A stretch of DNA of 64,000 nucleotides from Lacrimispora sphenoides (GCF_900105215.1 NZ_FOIP01000001.1:806001-870000), one strand, 5' to 3'; shown: positions 39,926 to 49,573, counted from the first letter of the stretch. Notes: generated by a model from the sequence alone, not told the origin. Made by a program: numbers and translations.

Positions 39926-42900
39926 TTACTGTACCCATTGGCCTTTCTCATTTACTGTATATCCATCTGGTGTAACAGTGCTGATTAAGAGTTTACCTCT
40001 TGTTTCATCGGAAACCGGGTTAAAGAAATACCATGCTCCCTCTACAGTTTGCCCCGCTTCACCGGGTATGTACTGCCACCCGGTAAGCATTTGGCCCTGG
40101 GTTCCGTCCATTGCAGTTTTTAAGTAATAAGTATTTCCATCTGGATCTGTTTGCCAGCCCGTTACCATAAACCCCTCCATGTCAAACCGGAACCAGGAGG
40201 CTTTTTCCTGCTCTCCGGTTGCGTACGGGTTACTGATATATGCCCATTCATCTGTATACGTACGGTTTGAGGCAAAGATCCATTTTCCATTTGCCACCTG
40301 TGTCCAGGTTCCCGTTACTGCTCCGGTCGGAGTTGCTGACCCCTGAGTATTCCCTGCAGTCGTTATTACCACGGAGCGGGCACCACTTTTGCCGCCTGAA
40401 GAACCACCACCTCCGCCGGAGCTGCTGGAGGTCGTATTGTCAATTACCTTAAAATTAAGAGTAACAGCTACCGGATCATACATCTTTCCATCACTTGTAT
40501 AAGCATAAACCGTTACCGCTACGGTTCCGGTATATGGAGATTTTGCCATGGCCGCCTTAATCCAGTTCGCCATAACCTCCTGTTTCTCATTAAAAACTAC
40601 AGGAGTTGCGAATCCATCCTGATCCACAGTAAGGATACTGGCATCAGAGGAACACCATAGAACATTCTGCATATCCTGGATTCCGGAATAAATGGAAGCA
40701 TTGAATTTCTTGCTTTCAAGTCCTTTCCATGAAAGAACGGGGCTGCTTGATCTTCCTGTCTTTGTGAGTATCAGGTTATATTTCTCATCCTCCCGGTCTG
40801 CCTCGATGCATTCTGCCTGGAAGGTTAATGTAACCTTACAGGCAGCAGCTTTCTGGCCATCTTTTGTTATGGCCGTGATCTCCACGTTCTTTTCTGCCCG
40901 ATACGGCGCCTTTGAAAGTGCTTTTCTGATCCACGATGCTCCTTCAATCGGTTCTACATTCCCTTCCTGATCCACCGTTACTGCTTCCGGATCGGAAGAG
41001 ATCCATAAAACGCTGCGGTCATAAGGCTTATGCTCCGTAGTATCCTCCACCTCTGGAAAAACGGCTGCGGATAGTTTTCTCGTTTCAAAACCGATGTTTT
41101 GAACCGTTTCGGAATGGATATCCCCTTCCTTCCTATACCCCAGACTATAAGAAAGCGTCGTCTTATCCAGGGTGATCCCTTCCGGAATAATCCTTGTCTG
41201 GTCATTGGTTACAAACTTTACGCTTACCTGGCATGTGGCTGAAGCCTGATTTCCAAGCTTGTCCTTCCCATTTACCGTAACAATCGCCTCCCGGCTTCCG
41301 GCCCCGGATATCTTTGTATACTTATCACTCTCCCGGATCCCATTATCCGTCGCCATGATATTTCTGATCCAAGCAGAGTCCTTTAGGCCAGAAACTGATA
41401 CCTCCCGATAAGCTTCTTGATCCTGAGATACCAGAGCCACTGTCGGGTCCGAGCTTGACCAGGTTACTTCAGCCCTGGAGAAAAAATCCGGTGTAAATGT
41501 AGCCGTTAATGACTGGGGTGCCGTTACCGACACTGTTTCCTGCGGATTAGTCCGGTCCCCGGTTAAGGTCCTAGTTACGGTATATGTAAGGGCCTGTTTA
41601 TCCAGGTTCACTCCCTCCGTTGCCACTAAGGTATTATCCAGGACCTGAAATGTGACATTGATCCGGCTGTTCGCCGTACAGGGCTTACCTTCAAAGGAAG
41701 CGGATGGCCTGGTCTGTGCCGTCAGGACCGCAACGCCGCCATTCTGGTGCCCAGCTCCATAAATCGTATTGGGGATCTTATACTGGTAATTCCCTTCCGC
41801 CTGGGCCCTTTCCCCCTCTTCTGTAATACTTGTAAAAAAAGAAGAAGAAAGGTTTACGGTAAGGCTGGCTGATTTGGCCGTATAGCCATCAGTCCCCTCA
41901 TCATCGTTTTTCGCCAGGCTGATAAGCTGGGGATCGTCAATGCTCCATTTCACCCGGCCGTCATCTACATCATTATTGGCATCAATGATAGCCTTGATAT
42001 TTACTGGTTGAACTTCGGTTCCCTGCTCTAACACTCCATTGATATAACGTGCAATGAGCTTCCCTTCCTTATTCCTGATCTCTGTGGTCTTTACTGGGTT
42101 TTTCCGGTTACCTGTCCTGGTCTGTACTACTGCAAAAGAATAATCCTCTGGTTCTACCTTGATGGACACAGCCACCTTCTTATAAACCGCTGATACAGAT
42201 ATATCCTCCTGCGGCATCGAAAAGGTATAGGCATGGCTGCTATCCGAATAGGTAGTGCTCTTCTTTACTCCTTTACTGTTTGCGTAAGTTGGGGTACCTT
42301 CCATCTGGAACTTTTCTGTATTCGTATTCTTTGGAGCTGTTGTTACGCTTACCGTTGTCCCGGCTGCAATGGACCCCCGATGTTCCTTATCAAGAGGTCT
42401 GGAATACTGGGAACTTCCCCTCATCTCCAGGGTTGCGACATCGTAAAAGTTCCGACCATTTGCCACCGTGTCGATCTGATTCACATTTATCAGATATCCT
42501 CTCACGGGACGCCCCAGGGAATTCGGGGCAAAATGATCCAGAATGTAATCCCCACTTTCCTTATCCATGACGGTCAGAATGCCGTTTTCTAATTCTTCGT
42601 AAAAATACCGGTCTGATATGGTCTTTTTAGATCCACCCTGCACCAGGGTATAATATATATCCCCGGTATGCCAGTATCCTATATGCGCAGCATAGGTATA
42701 GTCGTTATCATCACCTATCTCTGATCCGCATACATTGGCGCTGATCTTGCTTACAGAATCTGTAAACAAATAGGCTACATCTTCTATGTAATTAAAGTTT
42801 GTTGCGGCTCCCTGCCTGGTTCCTATAAAGGTCCCCTCTCTTGCTAAGGAGCCAAGCTGAGAGTTTCCGATGGTGCCCTCAAAACGTGCCACTTTAAGTT

Positions 42901-44107
42901 TCCCGGCTGCATATCTTCCGGTGATTCCTCCGATAGCCGTTGAATGGTAGCCGCCGATGGTTCCGCTTACATGTGTATTGTAGATATAGGCTGCATTCTG
43001 GAATCCGACGATCCCGCCGATATAGCCTGTCCCCTGGATTCTAGCCGTGGTTCCGTCCCCTGTGGAAACATTAGAGTCCACGATATAGGAATCCGATGCA
43101 ATCCCAGCGATCCCTCCAACATAAATCACATCTGTTCCGTCGGTGGCATCAATCATCATCTTTTCACAGATAGCATTTTCAATGATAGTACCGCTGATCT
43201 CTCCTGCGATTCCACCAGCAATGCCGCTAGAGCGGATATAGGCATTTTTTACGGTCACATTTCGGATTTTGGAATTCTTTGCATATCCGGCTACAACACC
43301 GGTCCGGTCTTTTCCCTTTATCTCGTTGCTGTCCGGTATGATAGTCACGTCATAGATCCCCCCATCCGAGACTGCCCCGAACAGCCCTACATTGTTATAA
43401 TTGGCAAAGGAATTAAGCTTTAAGTTCTTAATGGTATATCCGTTTCCGTCAAGCTCACCGCTAAAGGGATAAGGGACCTCACCGGCATTTTCAGAGGAAT
43501 CCCTGTAAAAACCGATGGGTATCCAATCCACTCCCTGTAAATCAATGTTTCCTCCCAGGGCAAAATAGCATCCGGAATAGTCACCGGCATATTTCGTCTC
43601 TCCGGACTCTGGAACCATCATTCCCATGGCGGTCAGCTCAGAGAGGCCCATAAGCTGTTCTCTGTTCTTAATAAGAAAGGGTTTTTCTTTTGTTCCTTCT
43701 CCCTGGCTTCCGTCCAAAAATTCAAAGCTGGTCTTCCCCATCCAGGCATCCCAGATATCTCCCAGGGAGCTGAAAGCTGTGGTCGTTACCGCTATTTTAG
43801 TAGGAAGGATTGTAGGAGCATCTTTTGGTTTTTCTTCCGCTTCAGAAGGAATGGCTTCTCTTAACTCCTCATCCATCTTTTCATCTGTTTCTAAAGTGGA
43901 TTCCAGATCCTCGCTGGTTTCTTTCCCTTCCTCTACCTCCTCATTGTCTTCCGTATCCCAGTCTGCCACGGATGGAGTAGCAGTCTGAACTGTTTTTTCT
44001 ACAATCCGCCCATTCTCCGCATATACTGCCCATGTTGGCAATGTACTTATTACCATAGTTGTACAAAGCAAGTAGGCGACTCCTTTCATTCTTTTTATCA
44101 TATTCAT
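39926..44107 (-). CDS. large secreted GLUG / Ig-like / cell-wall-binding protein (1393 aa)
   Basis: Signal peptide (IKRMKGVAYLLCTTMVISTLP) followed by an acidic Glu/Asp/Thr linker (about 35-95). A beta-helix-type region with GLUG-like turns (VGLFGAVSDGGIYDVTI, TGYIGGIVGFQNAAYIYNTHV) covers about residues 150-440. Several Ig-like modules (about 620-1215; each with a W-S-S-D-P/x pattern such as VTWSSSDPTVALVSQ) come next, then a GGGGG/Ser linker, then three wall-binding repeats ending in TPDGYTVNEKGQWVQ. It should sit non-covalently on the wall. No catalytic domain seen. The start may be two codons later; AAAGGA precedes both. Downstream of the 52-residue membrane protein, probably cotranscribed with the gene at 44293. 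Confidence 0.85.
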   Translation of the reverse strand: MNMIKRMKGVAYLLCTTMVISTLPTWAVYAENGRIVEKTVQTATPSVADWDTEDNEEVEEGKETSEDLESTLETDEKMDEELREAIPSEAEEKPKDAPTILPTKIAVTTTAFSSLGDIWDAWMGKTSFEFLDGSQGEGTKEKPFLIKNREQLMGLSELTAMGMMVPESGETKYAGDYSGCYFALGGNIDLQGVDWIPIGFYRDSSENAGEVPYPFSGELDGNGYTIKNLKLNSFANYNNVGLFGAVSDGGIYDVTIIPDSNEIKGKDRTGVVAGYAKNSKIRNVTVKNAYIRSSGIAGGIAGEISGTIIENAICEKMMIDATDGTDVIYVGGIAGIASDSYIVDSNVSTGDGTTARIQGTGYIGGIVGFQNAAYIYNTHVSGTIGGYHSTAIGGITGRYAAGKLKVARFEGTIGNSQLGSLAREGTFIGTRQGAATNFNYIEDVAYLFTDSVSKISANVCGSEIGDDNDYTYAAHIGYWHTGDIYYTLVQGGSKKTISDRYFYEELENGILTVMDKESGDYILDHFAPNSLGRPVRGYLINVNQIDTVANGRNFYDVATLEMRGSSQYSRPLDKEHRGSIAAGTTVSVTTAPKNTNTEKFQMEGTPTYANSKGVKKSTTYSDSSHAYTFSMPQEDISVSAVYKKVAVSIKVEPEDYSFAVVQTRTGNRKNPVKTTEIRNKEGKLIARYINGVLEQGTEVQPVNIKAIIDANNDVDDGRVKWSIDDPQLISLAKNDDEGTDGYTAKSASLTVNLSSSFFTSITEEGERAQAEGNYQYKIPNTIYGAGHQNGGVAVLTAQTRPSASFEGKPCTANSRINVTFQVLDNTLVATEGVNLDKQALTYTVTRTLTGDRTNPQETVSVTAPQSLTATFTPDFFSRAEVTWSSSDPTVALVSQDQEAYREVSVSGLKDSAWIRNIMATDNGIRESDKYTKISGAGSREAIVTVNGKDKLGNQASATCQVSVKFVTNDQTRIIPEGITLDKTTLSYSLGYRKEGDIHSETVQNIGFETRKLSAAVFPEVEDTTEHKPYDRSVLWISSDPEAVTVDQEGNVEPIEGASWIRKALSKAPYRAEKNVEITAITKDGQKAAACKVTLTFQAECIEADREDEKYNLILTKTGRSSSPVLSWKGLESKKFNASIYSGIQDMQNVLWCSSDASILTVDQDGFATPVVFNEKQEVMANWIKAAMAKSPYTGTVAVTVYAYTSDGKMYDPVAVTLNFKVIDNTTSSSSGGGGGSSGGKSGARSVVITTAGNTQGSATPTGAVTGTWTQVANGKWIFASNRTYTDEWAYISNPYATGEQEKASWFRFDMEGFMVTGWQTDPDGNTYYLKTAMDGTQGQMLTGWQYIPGEAGQTVEGAWYFFNPVSDETRGKLLISTVTPDGYTVNEKGQWVQ

Positions 44108-44125
44108 TTTCCTTTCTCTATTTTA

Positions 44126-44284
44126 TTATCTCGTATACTTTGTTTCCTGGTATTTTCTCAACCAGCCTATCTGCTCTTTATCATCCAGTTCCCTCTGCTC
44201 CGGATTCACTGCAAGAGTACGGCAAAAAAAGAAACTAGATAATGTCAATACAACAAGTCCTAACAAAATAATAATGATTCCCAT
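44126..44284 (-). CDS. 52-residue membrane protein
   Basis: MGIIIILLGLVVLTLSSFFF forms one transmembrane helix; the rest (NPEQRELDDKEQIGWLRKY onward) is a charged cytosolic tail. GGAGG lies four bases before the ATG. It fits tightly between the 771-residue and 1393-residue wall-binding protein genes (eight bases after the former, 18 before the latter), so an operon is likely. No family recognised. Confidence 0.72.
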   Translation of the reverse strand: MGIIIILLGLVVLTLSSFFFCRTLAVNPEQRELDDKEQIGWLRKYQETKYTR

Positions 44285-44292
44285 AGACCCTC

Positions 44293-46608
44293 CTATCCCT
44301 GGGGAATTGCCATGGCTGGCCGGATTCCAAAGCTCGTCTCTTTTACACTTACCGGCTGAATATTACCTTCCACCAGGCTGACGGCATAAATTCCGTCTCC
44401 ATAAAGAAAATTATTTAGTCCACCATCCTGCGGGGTACGGAGATAATATCCTTTGGAATAAGCGGAAACCTGTGATCCCGGATTGTTGGTTTCACTTCCA
44501 TTAAACCGCCAGAGAACCTCCCGATACTTAAGTGCCTCATCCACTGACAAAATGAATACTTTATCCTGCAAAAGCTGAAACATCTCTTTCATAGCCATCA
44601 GGCTGTTATCATTGAACTGTTCATAGCTTCCCTTCCAGGTGGCACCTATATATGACCTGGTGATCCCGATATAGGTTTCATGGACAAAATCAGCTTCCGC
44701 ATGATTCAGAAGCCATTCCCGGATCTCTGAGTATTTATAATTGTTATTAGATCCAAAATTCAGTTTATTTTCCGCTTTAAGTATGTCTGACCGGATCACA
44801 CTGTCACATAGAAACAATGCCGTCCGCTGGCTGTTACCCATTACATCTTCATAATCTTCATCGACACAGCGGAACATATAGACTTTGTTTCCAATGGTCC
44901 GGGCCTGTACATCTCCGATGCTGTAATGCATGGTTTTCGGTATTTCACAGGCTGGCCTATAACAAACTTCACAAATTCCGTCATGATCAAAATCCACATG
45001 GCCGGTCGCTGGCAGTATGACGGTTTCTTCTTTTCCGCACTTCTGGCATCGGACCGTTTCATGACCGTTTTCTATACATGTGGTATTGACCTTATCTGTA
45101 ACCTGAAAATCGTGGCTGCAGGTGATTTCATCATAAGCTTTTTCAAACCCAACCCTCACAATCGTATATTTCTCATTAGCAATGTTGAATTCGTCCATGA
45201 CCAGTTCAGATAGATTCTTAATGTTTTGGAATATCTGACTTATGATCACAGTACTTGGCACATGCCCCTTTGCTATGAGATAGACTTCTTTCCGTTCCGT
45301 ACCATCAGCCATTGACACCAGATTAAGAAGCCTTTCATTGCTTTCCTCTATGCTCTTAGTAATAATCTGCTGATCAGATGGCTCCTGGCCACTAAGCATG
45401 ATATCTGCATCTTTAGCAATTCCAAGCCATTTTTCCTGCTTGGCCTTGGCCTCATAATCCGGATCCTCTTCTTGGAGGTAATCTCCTTTCTCATACTCAA
45501 TATAGTATTTCTGAGTTCCATTGCCGTTTACAATGGCACTCCACGGACTTGAAACAAGGGAATGATAATAATACCTATCTGCTCCCAATATGATTTCTGG
45601 AAAATCAACCACAAGGAGCCTGTCCTCTTCTGTCTGACCCTGCTGGACTTTCAAGATCTCGTTGCTGCGATTTCCCTCTTCAACAAAATAAAGGTTCCAG
45701 TCAACCCTTCGTGCTTCTGAAGGGGAGGCCACGCTTTCTTTCTCGTAATAGACATTTAGGAGCATATGATCGTCGATCAATTTAAAACTTTCCTTTTGAC
45801 TATCGCAAGGCTTATAGCCATCAATAACCGGCCGCGTGATAGCAATCAGCTCTCCTTCCGTCCCTGCACCAGCCACGACCTGTAATATGGTCTTATCCTT
45901 AACATCCATATACCGTACCGTGTATCTGTACTGCTTTCTTTCCTCCTCTGGTTCGTTGGTTCCCCCCGAGGGTTCCTCTGCCTTCTGAGTCCCTGGAACA
46001 GCTTCTGATTCTCCTACACCTGGTATCGAATCTTTGGGGCCACTGTCTGGCTTAATGTCCTTTTCTGGTTTTGTACTGCTTCCCCGGCTCCCTGATCCTC
46101 CACCACCGGAGCCTTTTCCGGAAAGTTTATTTTTCGAAGCTGCCTCTTTCGCAAAAACTGTCTGTATCCCTTTTCCAGGTACATATTGTACTGTACCGTC
46201 TTCATCAGTCCAAGCTCCAGCGTAATCTACGGGATACCCATCTGGCGTTTTTTCATTTATGTACAGGGCTCCTTTAGGATGATTATTCTCAGATCGGTCG
46301 GACAGGTAATAGCAACGCCCATCAATCCATTGCCAGCCGGTTAGCATTTTTCCCTTCGTCTCGTCAGAGTCAGGGCTTAAAAAATACCATTTGCCATCAA
46401 TCAGTCTCCAGCCAGTAACCATATAGCCAGTATCATCAAAGTAATACCAAGCCCCGTCAATCAGCCTCCAGGCATTCTTCTCATAAATCTTGTTATCCTC
46501 ATAGATCCAATGGTTATCCTTCTGTATCCAAGCACCATAGCTTGGAATTGGAACAGAAATTACCGCTAGAGTAGCACTTAATAAAGCAAAATTTTTTCTT
46601 TTATTCAT
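44293..46608 (-). CDS. secreted cell-wall-binding protein with DUF6273-like C-terminal domain (771 aa)
   Basis: Signal peptide (NFALLSATLAVISVPIPSYG) followed by five or six wall-binding GW/YY repeats (residues 25-135, including TPDGYPVDYAGAW). A Gly/Ser/Pro-rich linker (about 145-210) precedes a MucBP-like module (YTVRYMDVKDKTILQVVAG). A Cys-rich segment (CIENGHETVRCQKCGKEE and CEVCYRPAC, zinc-ribbon-like) follows, then a C-terminal domain of the DUF6273 type (VYMFRCVDEDYED ... GIRPAMAIP). No enzyme motif recognised. The AAGGAG site is 15 bases from this ATG but well placed for an overlapping six-codon upstream frame at 46621-46601, suggesting translational coupling. First gene of a three-gene run. 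Confidence 0.83.
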   Translation of the reverse strand: MNKRKNFALLSATLAVISVPIPSYGAWIQKDNHWIYEDNKIYEKNAWRLIDGAWYYFDDTGYMVTGWRLIDGKWYFLSPDSDETKGKMLTGWQWIDGRCYYLSDRSENNHPKGALYINEKTPDGYPVDYAGAWTDEDGTVQYVPGKGIQTVFAKEAASKNKLSGKGSGGGGSGSRGSSTKPEKDIKPDSGPKDSIPGVGESEAVPGTQKAEEPSGGTNEPEEERKQYRYTVRYMDVKDKTILQVVAGAGTEGELIAITRPVIDGYKPCDSQKESFKLIDDHMLLNVYYEKESVASPSEARRVDWNLYFVEEGNRSNEILKVQQGQTEEDRLLVVDFPEIILGADRYYYHSLVSSPWSAIVNGNGTQKYYIEYEKGDYLQEEDPDYEAKAKQEKWLGIAKDADIMLSGQEPSDQQIITKSIEESNERLLNLVSMADGTERKEVYLIAKGHVPSTVIISQIFQNIKNLSELVMDEFNIANEKYTIVRVGFEKAYDEITCSHDFQVTDKVNTTCIENGHETVRCQKCGKEETVILPATGHVDFDHDGICEVCYRPACEIPKTMHYSIGDVQARTIGNKVYMFRCVDEDYEDVMGNSQRTALFLCDSVIRSDILKAENKLNFGSNNNYKYSEIREWLLNHAEADFVHETYIGITRSYIGATWKGSYEQFNDNSLMAMKEMFQLLQDKVFILSVDEALKYREVLWRFNGSETNNPGSQVSAYSKGYYLRTPQDGGLNNFLYGDGIYAVSLVEGNIQPVSVKETSFGIRPAMAIPQG

Positions 46609-48143
46609 TGAAAAATTTCATCACTCCTTACTATTTGATTTTTCTCCTACCAAGCAGACTTTTTTTAAACTCTTATATTCAATTAAGAACTATCAAGCAC
46701 TGCAATTTTTCCGTATTAAATGGGATTTAGGTATAATGCAGTTCATACAGTCTGTTCGCTCAAGAATGGATATATGGCTCCTGCAGGGGGTAATCCCTCA
46801 GGTTGGTCCCAGTAAAAAAGTAGACTTAGAAATAAATTCTATTGCCATTTTGTATTTAAATAATTTATAAAATTATGGAATGTAATGGAGAAGTAAATAT
46901 AATCCAAAAGAAGTAACACCTGAATTGCCAGAATAACAGATAATCATATCACATGAAAGTTCATGTCTTTTGTAAAGACAATGCTTCGATAATTTTTATA
47001 TCCACATAACATTGGTTACAAAAACACTCCAAATACCAGGATCAATTAATTGCATATCAAAGCCACCAACCTATTGGTAACTTAATTTCTAATAAATAAG
47101 TAAAATTGCTCTAAGCAATATGCAAAAATATAATGCATAAACTTTAAAATACGTTAATAACGGAATAAAGTGAAATCAGAATATAACGATATGAACAAGA
47201 ACTTAGAAAATAACAGAAGATAAAAATACCATCACAGGAACATTGAAACACACTGAATAAGTTCCTCCAGTCTATGTAAAACAAACGGAAATAAATGAAA
47301 CCTACAAAATACAATTTTAATAATGGAATTAAACGAATGGGATCATAGAAATGAATTCAGATATGAAAAACAGTTGCCTGCCTTGCCAGATAATTATATG
47401 ATACCAGAAACATATTTAAATAAGTTGGTTTAGATGAGATTCAATTCAATGCAAGTCCATTGCAATACAAGTATTCAAAATGTTCCTTCCAAAATAGATC
47501 ATAAAGATATAAAAACAAAAAGTCCATTTATCGATGACGAATCATCAAATGACCCAAATAAAACCTTATACCATATACGATTGAACAATATACTAAACGG
47601 GAATATTTGTCGATACTGACTTGAAAAATCAAATGATTGCTGTATAACTGTTTTCAACAGTCCCAACAACATGCTTTCACATAACAATAATTTAAAAAAC
47701 GACCAGGCCTTTACTCCTGCAGTTATCAGAGATTATAACGAACCAACTAAAGAGACTAAACCACCTAATTCTCCAACCATTACAAACTCTTCTGCCATGC
47801 AAATCTGCCTTTAGCAATTGGACGCCCCATTTAAAGAAAAAACTCCCTGCAATGCAAGGAGTCTTCAAACCGTACATTTATCATATCAAACGGTAAGAGG
47901 ATTCCATCCAAACTGCATACTGTTACCCGGCAACGAAACACTACAAACATTGCTTCCTGCCTACTATGACAGTATACAACAAACCGTTCAGAAAATCAAC
48001 ATGCTCAAGCAGAATATATGAAAGCTATATTCTACATCAAGATAGCCCCCTTTCATAACGTTCCATGGCAATCCCTTTTTAGGACATACCAATACCATAC
48101 AGCTCATAATATTCCCCCAGACTGGCATAGAATCCGATTCCGG
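46609..48143. other. 1.5-kb gene-poor, A-rich region with coding-like debris
   Basis: No intact gene. The plus strand is strongly A-rich. Short open stretches read like protein (LPALPDNYMIPETYLNKLV near 47370-47430, then VFNSPNNMLSHNNNLKND near 47650, then LLPAYYDSIQQTVQKINMLK near 47960-48015), broken by stops and frame changes. This looks like one or more decayed plus-strand genes. The only clear signal is a minus-strand terminator at 47838-47868. Confidence 0.45.
47838..47868 (-). terminator. minus-strand terminator downstream of the polysaccharide deacetylase
   Basis: ACTCC-TTGCATTGCA-GGGAGT stem followed on the minus strand by TTTTTTCTTT. About 280 bases after the deacetylase stop. Confidence 0.65.
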
Positions 48144-48890
48144 TCAATCTATTAGCAGTTCATCGACCGTAACAAAGGTATATCCCTGCTTTGTCAAAGT
48201 ATCAATTACCTCCAGGGCTGCTTCCACTGAAGTCGGGTACACATCATGAAGAAGGATAATATCTCCAGGCTCCACGCGCTTTACAATATAACGCACTACC
48301 TTTTTTACGCTTTTTGTCTTCCAGTCTAGAGGGTCTAAGTTCCAGAGCACAACCGTCATGTCGGTTGTACATTCCAATTCTTCATTCCATGAACCATAAG
48401 GCGGCCGCAGATAATCAGGTCTTGTACCGGTAATTTCTTCGATCTGTCGGTTATTCTGTTCTATTTGCTGGCAAGCAGTTAACACAGATTCCTTGCTCAT
48501 CTGCACATGAGTATATCCATGATTCCCGATTAAATGTCCATCCTCTTTCATCTGTTTCAAAATGGCCTCTTTCCCCTCCACATTTTCTCCAAGAATAAAA
48601 AATGTGGCATGGACCCCTCTCTTGCGAAGCCCGTCAAGAAGTCTTGGCGTATAAACGGAATGAGGGCCGTCATCAAAGGTCAATGCGATCTGCTTATCCC
48701 CAGAAAACTGCCTCCTGACCTCATCTCTTGCCTCTGCATCCGCACCCACGGGAAGGAACAGGGTACTCTTTGCCTCTGTGTATGATTGGTGCATAGCTTT
48801 TATAAATATAATATCCAATATAAAAACAACCAGTAAACAGGCCGCTTTCCATTTCATTTTCATTTTCCCATAAGCCCAGCTTTCTGCCAT
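48144..48890 (-). CDS. polysaccharide deacetylase (NodB/CE4 family), membrane-anchored
   Basis: 248 residues: one N-terminal transmembrane segment (AACLLVVFILDIIFIKAM), then a complete CE4 domain. Motif 1 ALTFDDGP (catalytic Asp), motif 2 HGYTH (metal His), motif 3 RPPYGSWN, motif 4 DPLDWK and motif 5 IILLHD are all present, so the metal-dependent removal of N-acetyl groups from peptidoglycan or chitin-type sugars should work. The active site faces outside. The start could also be the ATG at codon 9. Monocistronic. A 3' remnant of a similar gene lies at 20487. Confidence 0.93.
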   Translation of the reverse strand: MAESWAYGKMKMKWKAACLLVVFILDIIFIKAMHQSYTEAKSTLFLPVGADAEARDEVRRQFSGDKQIALTFDDGPHSVYTPRLLDGLRKRGVHATFFILGENVEGKEAILKQMKEDGHLIGNHGYTHVQMSKESVLTACQQIEQNNRQIEEITGTRPDYLRPPYGSWNEELECTTDMTVVLWNLDPLDWKTKSVKKVVRYIVKRVEPGDIILLHDVYPTSVEAALEVIDTLTKQGYTFVTVDELLID

Positions 48891-49113
48891 TATTAATAAA
48901 CCTATGGAGTAATGGAGAAAAATAAAACCAAAACATTTCTGCCTTTTTCTATCTTTTCCCTTATATGATCTTATCCTGAGGTCTTATCCGCAGTATTAAA
49001 GAGAATTTTGTATGCAATCTTACAACATTGAATCAACCCACATTCCGCCTCTTCCCTATTCCCAGATATCCGGCATCTACAAAGCCATGGAAAACATCTC
49101 CAGACCAACAAAA

Positions 49114-49149
49114 AAGGACTGTTCCCATCTTTTAATGAGAACAGCCCTT
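49114..49149 (-). terminator. csp terminator
   Basis: CTGTTC-CAT / ATG-GAACAG stem with flanking AAGG/CCTT; TTTTTT follows on the minus strand. Located 29 bases after the csp stop. Confidence 0.85.
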
Positions 49150-49177
49150 AAAGCTTACATAAAAATCGAAGCTTTTC

Positions 49178-49381
49178 TTAAGCCATGCAAACGTTAACTG
49201 CCTGCAGACCACGGTTTCCTTCTGTTGTATCATAAGTTACTTTCTGGCCTTCTTCAAGAGTCTTGTAACCATCAGACATGATGCCGGAGAAGTGTACGAA
49301 AACTTCCTCGCCTGTTGCGTCATTTACGATGAAACCATATCCCTTAGCACCATTAAACCATTTTACTGTACCGTTGTTCAT
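49178..49381 (-). CDS. cold-shock protein (CspA family)
   Basis: 67 residues, a single OB-fold cold-shock domain: [20 protein letters not shown] contains RNP1 (KGYGFI) and [10 protein letters not shown] contains RNP2 (VFVHF). It binds single-stranded RNA and melts secondary structure. GGAGG precedes the ATG. It has its own promoter and a leader of about 130 bases containing a strong hairpin plus U-run, so expression is probably controlled within the leader. Confidence 0.96.
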   Translation of the reverse strand: MNNGTVKWFNGAKGYGFIVNDATGEEVFVHFSGIMSDGYKTLEEGQKVTYDTTEGNRGLQAVNVCMA

Positions 49382-49436
49382 AACGTGTACCTCCTATAAA
49401 ATAAAAAATATTTGATATATCGCCTGAAACAAAAAA

Positions 49437-49490
49437 TCACATATTTTTGTAAATCATCATCCGAAAATAATGACTTACAAAAATATGTGA
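49437..49490 (-). promoter_or_regulatory. csp leader hairpin with U-run (candidate attenuator)
   Basis: Sixteen perfect pairs (TCACATATTTTTGTAA and complement), one mismatch and four more pairs around a 12-base loop, followed on the minus strand by TTTTTTG. It begins about 25 bases after the predicted start site and ends 56 bases before the csp ATG. Confidence 0.7.
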
Positions 49491-49520
49491 AATCATAACT
49501 CCATTCGATAATACACGTAC

Positions 49521-49549
49521 ATTCTACCCTGAATTTACAAAATTGTCAA
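49521..49549 (-). promoter_or_regulatory. csp promoter
   Basis: On the minus strand TTGACA (49549-49544), a 17-bp spacer and TAGAAT (49526-49521). Confidence 0.85.
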
Positions 49550-49573
49550 GACTATTCTGTTATTTTACGCTAG

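Noticed and set aside
46740..46830. possible riboswitch-like GC-richer patch upstream of the 771-residue gene
   Set aside because: GGGACC/GGTCCC-type pairs are few and no known riboswitch core could be matched.
47692..47877. 61-residue minus-strand frame downstream of the deacetylase
   Set aside because: It starts inside a terminator hairpin and is rich in Trp, Phe and Cys, as expected for the complement of A-rich DNA.
49012..49197. 61-residue plus-strand frame near csp
   Set aside because: It runs through the csp terminator hairpin and into the csp 3' end, with only a weak ribosome-binding site.
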